This document shows, in pieces, positions 1 through 4,911 of a stretch of 6,432 bases of DNA. The translations under genes and the position numbers were made by a program. The stretch spans positions 1 through 6,432 of the forward strand of contig JAHEHQ010000113.1 of assembly GCA_024644505.1 (NCBI GenBank), given 5' to 3'. The notes beneath the pieces were generated by a model. The model worked only from the letters and a program-made list of their open reading frames with translations. It made no database searches and was not told where the DNA came from. Within the stretch, counting starts at the first letter, position 1, and every line of letters begins with the position of its first letter. The stretch is from Gammaproteobacteria bacterium (GTDB lineage: Bacteria > Pseudomonadota > Gammaproteobacteria > Chromatiales > Chromatiaceae).

Positions 1-292
1 ATCCGGGACCGCCGCCGTACCCGGGACCACCGCCGTACCCGGGGCCGCCACCGTATCCGGGACCGCCACCGTATCCGGGACCGCCACCGTATCCGGGACC
101 GCCACCGTATCCGGGTCCCGGGCCATATCCCGGGCCGCCATAAGGTTCGTCATAACGATCCCTGTTCTTGTTCCCACCCATCCATTTGGAAGGATTCATC
201 ATGTTCCCCATATCGAAAGCGTACGCGGAACCGGTAAGCAGAAAACAGACCGCCAATGCCGGTCCACTGAGTTTTATGAGCTTTTTTTGCAC
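1..292 (-). CDS. Secreted Gly/Pro/Tyr-rich repeat protein (5' part; C-terminus beyond the window)
   Basis: Read on the minus strand from GTG (292-290), this gives an open frame of 97 codons that runs off the left edge. The N-terminus is a typical signal peptide: lysines at 3, 4 and 7, a hydrophobic core at about residues 11-21, and a likely cleavage site after SAYA (residue 25). The mature protein starts FDMGNMMNPSKWMGGNK, then a short charged stretch (residues 42-50), then repeats of Gly-Pro-Gly-Tyr-Gly-Gly to the edge. GTG is chosen because no ATG lies upstream in frame before the signal peptide, and a GAGGA Shine-Dalgarno sits about 10 nt before it. C16 is preceded by Val, so the site does not fit a lipobox and a lipoprotein is unlikely. 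From memory, proteins with this MNPSKWMGG start occur in sulfur-oxidising Gammaproteobacteria without an assigned function. An envelope or extracellular structural role is inference. The gene is divergent from the 470-973 gene. Confidence 0.85.
   Translation of the reverse strand, partial: MQKKLIKLSGPALAVCFLLTGSAYAFDMGNMMNPSKWMGGNKNRDRYDEPYGGPGYGPGPGYGGGPGYGGGPGYGGGPGYGGGPGYGGGPGYGGGPG
3..128 (-). repeat. 18-bp in-frame tandem repeat, seven units
   Basis: Seven consecutive 18-bp units start at 3, 21, 39, 57, 75, 93 and 111. The plus-strand consensus is CCGGGACCGCCACCGTAT. Units 57-74, 75-92 and 93-110 are identical, unit 39-56 differs from them by one base, units 3-20 and 21-38 by two or three, and 111-128 is degenerate. 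Each unit encodes one Gly-Pro-Gly-Tyr-Gly-Gly hexapeptide on the minus strand, so copy-number change would keep the frame. The array continues past the left edge, so the total number of units is unknown. Confidence 0.95.
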
Positions 293-323
293 TATGTTAT
301 GTTCCTCGCAGTTTAATTAAGCA

Positions 324-356
324 ATACCGGATAAATCTGACCTTCTGGACCGGTAT
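324..356 (-). other. Inverted repeat in the 5' leader of the secreted-protein gene
   Basis: ATACCGG (324-330) and CCGGTAT (350-356) are perfect 7-bp inverted arms separated by 19 nt. They lie between the predicted promoter (371-399) and the GTG start (292), so they would form a hairpin in the untranslated leader. They could also be two half-sites of an operator. There is no adjacent T-run on the minus strand, so this is not a terminator. The role is unknown. Confidence 0.4.
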
Positions 357-370
357 ATCCTCGAAATTCC

Positions 371-399
371 TTTATCGCATTCGTGGGCAATGGGGTCAA
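371..399 (-). promoter_or_regulatory. Probable sigma-70 promoter for the secreted-protein gene
   Basis: On the minus strand a TTGACC -35 box (399-394, 5 of 6 matches to TTGACA) is followed after exactly 17 bp by GATAAA (376-371, 4 of 6 matches to TATAAT). Transcription would start near 364, giving a leader of about 70 nt before the GTG at 292. Just upstream of the -35 box lies the short palindrome AATTG-T-CAATT (404-414), at a position where an activator could bind. Confidence 0.45.
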
Positions 400-469
400 T
401 CAGAATTGTCAATTATCGGGAGGGCGGAATCGATGGTAAAGTCGACACAGATTTTGAGAAAGGGGTGTC

Positions 470-973
470 GTGCGGATGGTTTCGTTTTCCACTTGGCGGG
501 CATTTTACCGAATTCCCTGGCTGCGGGAGAACAGGGAGGCAGTGCGTATTCTCAGAGATATGTTTTACGTTCTGGTGGCTTTATACCGGGCGGATAAACT
601 TCAGGAGTTTTCCCGCCTGCGATATCTCTATTTCAAGATGATCGACTCATTTGCCCAGTATGGCCGTGTGGGTGCCAGGGATACGGTGAATCGGTTACTC
701 GAAATACCCTGGTTTCGGGAAAACCGGCGGGATCTCTACCGGCTCATCGCGGCTTACAACAGGGTTGTCAGAAATGTGCTCGATACGAAGGGTCAGATTC
801 CGTCTGTATCCGCCCAGGAACGAATTAACAAAGACATGGACATCTTTTTTCACGCACTGAAATCACTCATGCATTTTGACGTAAGAGATGAAGGTCGCGT
901 AAACAAGCTTCTGCAAAACAGGGAGATTCTGGATGAGATGCTGGACAGTTTTCATCAAACTCTCGGCTACTGA
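470..973 (+). CDS. Uncharacterised 167-residue soluble protein with internal repeats
   Basis: I do not recognise this family. The frame can open only at GTG 470 or ATG 476 because an in-frame TGA lies at 455-457. An AAAGGGG stretch at 459-465 sits about 10 nt from the ATG and only 4 nt from the GTG, so ATG 476 (165 residues) may be the true start. The protein is rich in Arg, Leu, Tyr and Phe, has no signal peptide or clear membrane span, and looks largely helical. Residues 15-22 (IPWLRENR) recur as IPWFRENR at 79-86. The preceding VNRLLE (73-78) resembles VNKLLQ (144-149), which suggests a duplicated unit of about 65-70 residues. The next gene starts only 12-41 nt downstream, depending on its true start, so the two are probably co-transcribed and end at the terminator at 1367-1420. 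A structural or binding role is only a guess. Confidence 0.8.
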   Translation: MRMVSFSTWRAFYRIPWLRENREAVRILRDMFYVLVALYRADKLQEFSRLRYLYFKMIDSFAQYGRVGARDTVNRLLEIPWFRENRRDLYRLIAAYNRVVRNVLDTKGQIPSVSAQERINKDMDIFFHALKSLMHFDVRDEGRVNKLLQNREILDEMLDSFHQTLGY

Positions 974-1013
974 ATAGCTGATACATGGCAAGATTATTTC
1001 TATTGACAGCGGC

Positions 1014-1355
1014 ATGCTGGCCGTGATGCTTGGTGCATTTGGCGCACACGGCTTGAGAACCCTGTTGGACAGCCATCAGCTGGGTGCATACAAGACCGGG
1101 GTGCAGTATCACTTTTATCACACGCTGCTTCTCGTGGGTGTCGGGTTGTTGGTCCGGGCCTATCCCGATTCCCGGATATTGAAGTGGTCGGGTTGGTTCG
1201 CCATCGCTGGAATTCTGCTCTTTTCGGGCAGCTTGTACCTACTGTCCTTAACAGGTGTGCGCTGGCTGGGCATGGTGACCCCGGTTGGGGGACTGGCTTT
1301 TATTTTCAGCTGGTTGTCGATGGCAATGGCATTATACCGAAGGCTCGAGAGCTGA
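1014..1355 (+). CDS. DUF423 family small membrane protein, N-terminus apparently frame-disrupted
   Basis: The 113-residue product carries the DUF423 (E. coli YgdD-like) signature: LGAFGAH near the N-terminus, a 'YHTLLLVGVGLL' helix (about 32-43), 'GILLFSGSLYLL' (about 62-73) and 'VTPVGGLAFIFSWL' (about 87-100). This predicts an inner-membrane protein with three or four helices. The molecular function of the family is not established. The family normally has about 19 residues before LGAFGAH, but here ATG 1014 leaves only five. A frame starting at ATG 985 encodes MARLFLLTAA, which fits the missing first helix, but it ends at TGA 1024-1026 in another frame. The gene may therefore carry a 10- or 13-nt deletion or a sequencing error, or it may initiate at 1014 or 1026. 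ATG 1026 overlaps that TGA, which would permit coupled re-initiation. No good Shine-Dalgarno precedes 1014. It is the second gene of the unit that begins at 470. Confidence 0.8.
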   Translation: MLAVMLGAFGAHGLRTLLDSHQLGAYKTGVQYHFYHTLLLVGVGLLVRAYPDSRILKWSGWFAIAGILLFSGSLYLLSLTGVRWLGMVTPVGGLAFIFSWLSMAMALYRRLES

Positions 1356-1366
1356 CCCTGCAAGCG

Positions 1367-1420
1367 AATCCGGTAGGCGACCGGGAATGTCTTGAAAGCC
1401 TTTCCGCCACCGGATTTTTT
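1367..1420 (+). terminator. Rho-independent terminator after the DUF423 gene
   Basis: AATCCGGT (1367-1374) pairs with ACCGGATT (1409-1416). Inside these arms GGC (1376-1378) can pair with GCC (1406-1408), and GGAA (1384-1387) with TTCC (1402-1405), giving a long imperfect stem. The 3' arm runs directly into six T residues (1415-1420). It begins 11 nt after the DUF423 stop codon and separates that unit from the signalling operon. Confidence 0.85.
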
Positions 1421-1431
1421 ATGGCCCCGCA

Positions 1432-1469
1432 TACCCTATCGACGTTCCGTACCCTATACTCGCTATAAG
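1432..1469 (+). promoter_or_regulatory. Weak candidate promoter region of the signalling operon
   Basis: The operon must start between the terminator (ends 1420) and ATG 1497. TATACT (1455-1460) and TATAAG (1464-1469) are good -10 candidates. The only -35-like hexamer is TCGACG (1439-1444), 19 bp before TATAAG, which is weak. The 8-bp direct repeat TACCCTAT occurs at 1432-1439 and 1450-1457, exactly 18 bp apart. It could be an activator site that compensates for the poor -35 box. The region as a whole is well placed, but the exact boxes are uncertain. Confidence 0.3.
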
Positions 1470-1484
1470 TTGGTGCTGTTGCTG

Positions 1485-1495
1485 GAGGAATCCTC
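1485..1495 (+). promoter_or_regulatory. Small hairpin over the ribosome binding site of the 66-residue protein gene
   Basis: GAGG (1485-1488) and CCTC (1492-1495) can pair around an AAT loop. The 5' arm contains most of the GGAGG Shine-Dalgarno (1484-1488) that lies 8 nt before ATG 1497. With only four base pairs this is a marginal structure and may be chance. It is listed because the next gene has a similar and longer arrangement. Confidence 0.3.
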
Positions 1496-1496
1496 G

Positions 1497-1697
1497 ATGA
1501 GGCGATCGACCCTGATGGGGCGGCGACTGGTTGCCGTTTTTCTGGCTGGTTGTTTTCTTTACTATTCACCTGTCATTTCTTTGCTGGACAGGCCGCAGGA
1601 GCTGCTTGGCCTGCCTGTTCTGTATCTATATCTGTTTGGTGTCTGGGTCGTGCTCATCGGTTTGATGGCGTGGATTGTCGAGGGGTCGGACCAATGA
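1497..1697 (+). CDS. 66-residue two-helix membrane protein, possible small partner of the SLC5-type kinase
   Basis: ATG 1497 is preceded by GGAGG at 1484-1488 with ideal spacing. The frame stays open upstream to 1392, but that extension overlaps the terminator and has no ribosome binding site, so the short form is chosen. The product begins with a basic stretch (RRSTLMGRR) and has two hydrophobic spans, at about residues 10-26 and 36-60. Between them is a loop with the pattern 'LLDRPQELLGLPVLYLYLFGVWVV'-like P..L.GLP..Y.Y, written here in pieces: DRPQELLGLP (26-35) then LYLYLFG. This resembles the small DUF3311-type proteins encoded next to sodium:solute symporters. That assignment is from pattern memory and is uncertain. 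Similar small subunits (YjcH next to ActP, YhdT next to PanF, DUF4212) precede SLC5 transporters, so a complex with the membrane domain of the kinase encoded 95 nt downstream is plausible. Confidence 0.85.
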   Translation: MRRSTLMGRRLVAVFLAGCFLYYSPVISLLDRPQELLGLPVLYLYLFGVWVVLIGLMAWIVEGSDQ

Positions 1698-1776
1698 TGG
1701 CGACTTGCCTGGCCTCATGGAGAGCCAACGCCGGGTATCCGCATAGTGTTAACAAGCCCTAGTGGTCAAAGCACCC

Positions 1777-1791
1777 CAGACCGGAGGTCTG
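1777..1791 (+). promoter_or_regulatory. Hairpin enclosing the Shine-Dalgarno of the sensor kinase gene
   Basis: CAGACC (1777-1782) and GGTCTG (1786-1791) are perfect 6-bp arms around a GGA loop. The GGAGG Shine-Dalgarno (1783-1787) lies in the loop and the first bases of the 3' arm, and ATG 1793 follows two bases after the stem. When folded, the structure would limit ribosome access, so kinase translation may be held low or depend on ribosomes unfolding it. Only the complementarity is observed; the regulatory effect is inferred. Confidence 0.45.
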
Positions 1792-1792
1792 C

Positions 1793-4525
1793 ATGCTCGG
1801 CAGCCCTCTGATAATCACCATATCCTTCCTTTATCTGGGGCTTCTGTTCGCCATCGCTTACTGGGCCGACCGGCGCGCCGACAGCGGGCGTTCTGTGATC
1901 GCCCACCCGACGGTCTACGCGTTGTCCCTCGCGGTCTATTGCACGGCATGGACATACTATGGGAGCGTTGGCCGTGCCGCGGACAGCGGTATCGGCTTCC
2001 TGCCGATTTATCTCGGCCCTACCCTCGCCGCGGCGCTGTGGGCTTTCCTGCTGTTGAAAATGGTGAGGGTCAGCAAGTCACAACGCATTACGTCCATTGC
2101 CGATTTCATCTCATCCAGATACGGCAAGAGCCACCTGTTGGGCGGGCTGGTTACGGTGATAGCCGTCATCGGTGTGGTCCCCTATATTGCTCTGCAGCTG
2201 AAGGCGGTTTCCAACAGTTTTACCATCATGCTTCACTACCCGGACATCGTCATGCCCAGCCATGCGGTGGCCCAGCCGGTCTGGCAGGACACGGCATTCT
2301 ATGTGGCGATCTCTCTGGCGGTATTCACCATCCTGTTTGGTACGCGCCATCTGGATGCCAGCGAACGTCACGAAGGCATGGTGGCTGCCATTGCGTTCGA
2401 GTCCATCGTAAAGCTCATGGCATTGACCGCCGTGGGGCTGTTCGTGACGTTCGGTTTGTACGACGGATTCGCCGACGTCATGCAGCAGGCCCGGTCGGCA
2501 GGCGTCCTAAAGCCCATGCTCGCCCCGGACCAAGGCAGCTACAGCACCTGGTTTTCCTTTGCCATGTTATCTTCACTGGCAGTCCTGATGCTGCCCAGGC
2601 AGTTTCAGGTTGCGGTTGTGGAGAACAGCAGCGAACATCATCTGCATAGGGCCATCTGGCTTTTCCCGCTTTACCTCCTGTTGATCAATATATTCGTGAT
2701 TCCGATTGCCCTGGCCGGAATACTGGAATTTCCCAACGGCAATGTGGATGCCGACACCTTCGTGCTGACCCTGCCCATCGCGCTGAATCAGCAATCCCTG
2801 GCACTGTTCGCCTATCTCGGGGGACTTTCTGCGGCAACGGGCATGGTAATCGTGGAAACCATCGCCCTTTCCACCATGGTATGCAATGACCTGGTGATGC
2901 CCGGGCTTCTGCACCGCTGGAAAACAAGGCCCCCTGTCATTGATATCAGTGTTGTGCTGCTCAGGGTTCGCCGGGGTGCCATTTTCGTGATCCTTTTGCT
3001 CGGCTACACCTATTTCCGACTGGCCGGTGAGGCTTATGCCCTCGTGGCCATCGGGCTCATCAGTTTTGCCGCAGTTGCCCAGTTTGCCCCCGCTATGATC
3101 ATCGGGCTCTATTGGCGCGGCGGTACCAGGGCCGGGGCACTAGCCGGCCTGGGTGCGGGATTTACGGTCTGGTTATACACCCTGCTCCTGCCCTCCTTCG
3201 CCAAATCAGGCTGGCTGCCCAGCGATTTCCTGGAGTTGGGGCCCTTTGGATTGGCCATGCTGAAGCCCCAGGCTCTGTTTGGACTCAACGTTTTTGATGA
3301 GATCACCCACTGTATGTTCTGGAGCCTGTCCGCAAACGTGGGCATGTATCTCGTCGTATCGGTGCTGCGCTCGCCAAATGTCGAAGAGGCGGCCCAGGGA
3401 CGGATATTCGTGGATGCCCTGAAACACGACAAACCGGTGGTGACCGGCTTGTGGCGCGGCAGCGCGGAGGTGACCGATCTCGTAAACCTGACCGGACGCT
3501 TCCTGGGCAAGGAGCGGGCACGAAGGGCATTCGCGGCCTATGCCAGGAGGCGGGGACTTAATGAGAAAGAGAAGCTGCCCGCTGATGCCGAGACCGTTAA
3601 TTTTGCAGAGACGCTGTTGACCGGTGCAATCGGCAGTGCATCGGCGCGGGTGATGGTGTCAAGTGTGGTGGAGGAGGAACCGCTGGGGCTGGACGAGGTC
3701 ATGGATATTCTGGATGAGGCCTCCCAGATTCGGGCGTACAGTCGGGAACTCGAAGAGAAATCCCGGGAGCTTGAAGCCGCAAAGACCGAATTGGAGGCGG
3801 CCAATATCCGATTACAGGAACTGGATCACCTCAAAGATGACTTCATGTCTTCGGTAACCCATGAATTACGGACACCGTTGACGTCGATTCGTGCCTTTTC
3901 CGAGATACTGCACGAGGATCCTGAGATCAACCTCGAGGACCGGAAGCGCTTTATCGGAATCATCGTAAGTGAAACTCAGCGACTGACACGGCTGGTGAAT
4001 CAGGTACTGGATCTGGCGAAGATAGAATCCGGTCACGCCGAGTGGCAAAGCGGTGAGGTGGAACTGGCGGAGGTGATATACCAGTCTGCCGAAGCCACCG
4101 AGCAGTTGTTCAAGGACAAGGGTGCGAAGCTGAGTCTCGATATACCGGAATCGAGCTACAGAGTCTGGGCCGATCCTGATCGGCTGATGCAGGTAATGCT
4201 CAACCTGCTCAACAATGCCGTCAAGTTCATACCTCAGGACAGTGGCATGGTACAGGTCAGTCTCAGGGAGAAACCCACGGTTTTCCAGGTTAGCGTCAAA
4301 GACAACGGACCTGGTATTCCAAGGGATAAACAACCGGTCATATTTGAGAAGTTTCGCCAGGGGGAGGACGGGGAAGTGGCTCCCCTGGGAACCGGGCTTG
4401 GATTGCCCATCAGCAGGCAGATCATAGAGCACTTCGGCGGCCGGCTCTGGGTGGAGAGCTCTCCCGGGAAAGGTGCTATATTCTTATTTGAGTTGCCGCA
4501 TGAAATTGAGACGATTTCACAATAG
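1793..4525 (+). CDS. SLC5 (sodium:solute symporter)-STAC-sensor histidine kinase, CbrA/CrbS-like
   Basis: This 910-residue inner-membrane kinase has three parts. Residues 1 to about 528 form a sodium/solute symporter-like domain of about 12-13 helices. It includes the MLPRQFQVAVVEN segment (266-278) seen in CbrA-type sensors and a Ser-Thr pair at 360-361 that aligns with the Na2-site residues of PutP. Residues about 563-645 form a STAC domain, with the 'NFAETLLTGAIGSASARV' pattern at 603-620. A coiled coil (about 645-682) leads into HisKA with the H-box histidine H690 (SSVTHELRTPLTS). The HATPase domain has an N box at 804-812 (NLLNNAVKF), G1 DNGPGIP at 837-843, F box IFEKFRQGE at 850-858 and G2 GTGLGLPIS at 866-874. 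All catalytic motifs are present. Unlike CbrA (PAS) or CrbS (PAS and receiver), it has no domain between STAC and HisKA and none after the ATPase domain. The start has GGAGG 5 nt upstream. It likely phosphorylates the receiver encoded 11 nt downstream. The sensed solute is unknown; acetate, amino acids or other carboxylates are guesses from relatives. Confidence 0.95.
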   Translation: MLGSPLIITISFLYLGLLFAIAYWADRRADSGRSVIAHPTVYALSLAVYCTAWTYYGSVGRAADSGIGFLPIYLGPTLAAALWAFLLLKMVRVSKSQRITSIADFISSRYGKSHLLGGLVTVIAVIGVVPYIALQLKAVSNSFTIMLHYPDIVMPSHAVAQPVWQDTAFYVAISLAVFTILFGTRHLDASERHEGMVAAIAFESIVKLMALTAVGLFVTFGLYDGFADVMQQARSAGVLKPMLAPDQGSYSTWFSFAMLSSLAVLMLPRQFQVAVVENSSEHHLHRAIWLFPLYLLLINIFVIPIALAGILEFPNGNVDADTFVLTLPIALNQQSLALFAYLGGLSAATGMVIVETIALSTMVCNDLVMPGLLHRWKTRPPVIDISVVLLRVRRGAIFVILLLGYTYFRLAGEAYALVAIGLISFAAVAQFAPAMIIGLYWRGGTRAGALAGLGAGFTVWLYTLLLPSFAKSGWLPSDFLELGPFGLAMLKPQALFGLNVFDEITHCMFWSLSANVGMYLVVSVLRSPNVEEAAQGRIFVDALKHDKPVVTGLWRGSAEVTDLVNLTGRFLGKERARRAFAAYARRRGLNEKEKLPADAETVNFAETLLTGAIGSASARVMVSSVVEEEPLGLDEVMDILDEASQIRAYSRELEEKSRELEAAKTELEAANIRLQELDHLKDDFMSSVTHELRTPLTSIRAFSEILHEDPEINLEDRKRFIGIIVSETQRLTRLVNQVLDLAKIESGHAEWQSGEVELAEVIYQSAEATEQLFKDKGAKLSLDIPESSYRVWADPDRLMQVMLNLLNNAVKFIPQDSGMVQVSLREKPTVFQVSVKDNGPGIPRDKQPVIFEKFRQGEDGEVAPLGTGLGLPISRQIIEHFGGRLWVESSPGKGAIFLFELPHEIETISQ

Positions 4526-4536
4526 AGATCATCCTG

Positions 4537-4911
4537 ATGACCAAAAAGATCCTGATAGTTGACGACGAACAGAATATCGTTATTTCCGTTGATTTCCTGA
4601 TGCGGCGGGAAGGATTTGCGGTAACTGTCGCCCGGGATGGAGAAGAGGGCCTGGCAAAGATTCGCAATGAGCGACCTGATCTTGTACTGCTTGATGTCAT
4701 GATGCCGAAACTCAATGGATTCGACGTCTGTAAAGCGGTGCGTGAAGACCACGATCTGGACAAGGTGCGCATTGTCATGCTTACCGCAAAAGGCAGAGAT
4801 GCCGAGATAGCAAAGGGGGCGGCGCTTGGTGCCGATGCCTACATACCCAAACCCTTTTCCACGAGTGCCCTGGTTGCAAGGGTCAAATCCCTCCTGGGAG
4901 AGTCCGACTAA
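4537..4911 (+). CDS. Single-domain response regulator (CheY-like receiver)
   Basis: The 124 residues form one complete receiver domain. Visible are the acidic pair D9/D10, the phosphoacceptor D53 (LVLLDVMMPKLNG), the switch T83 (VMLTAKG), Y102 and the conserved K105 (PKPF). There is no DNA-binding, enzymatic or RNA-binding output, and the protein ends right after helix 5, so it must act by protein-protein contact or as a phosphate carrier. It starts 11 nt after the kinase stop, behind a weak AGAG site, so translation is probably coupled. Its TAA overlaps the ATG of the next gene by one base. The kinase upstream is its obvious phosphodonor, and the CBS-DUF294 protein downstream is the nearest candidate target (inference). 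Confidence 0.95.
   Translation: MTKKILIVDDEQNIVISVDFLMRREGFAVTVARDGEEGLAKIRNERPDLVLLDVMMPKLNGFDVCKAVREDHDLDKVRIVMLTAKGRDAEIAKGAALGADAYIPKPFSTSALVARVKSLLGESD

Noticed and set aside
3..128. Short regular repeats that could suggest a CRISPR array
   Set aside because: The units are contiguous 18-mers with no spacers and encode GPGYGG in frame behind a signal peptide.
244..247. Possible lipoprotein processing at C16 of the secreted protein
   Set aside because: The residue before the cysteine is Val, which does not fit a lipobox, and a good signal peptidase I site (AYA) follows.
390..641. Open frames starting at 390 and 406 on the plus strand
   Set aside because: They overlap the 470-973 gene in other frames; their products look random, and the divergent promoter occupies their starts.
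1471..1485. Possible sigma-54 promoter (TTGGTGCTGTTGCT)
   Set aside because: The GG and GC doublets are 7 bp apart and not the required 10 bp.
1392..1496. Upstream extension of the 66-residue membrane protein
   Set aside because: It would start inside the terminator stem without a Shine-Dalgarno, whereas ATG 1497 has GGAGG at good spacing.
1762..2649. Long plus-strand open frame (295 codons) in another frame
   Set aside because: It lies within the kinase membrane domain, which has full family support; the alternative product is Arg/His/Gly-rich low-complexity sequence with no family features.
3866..4432. Minus-strand open frame of 188 codons
   Set aside because: It is antisense to the HisKA and HATPase domains; a shadow of the real gene.
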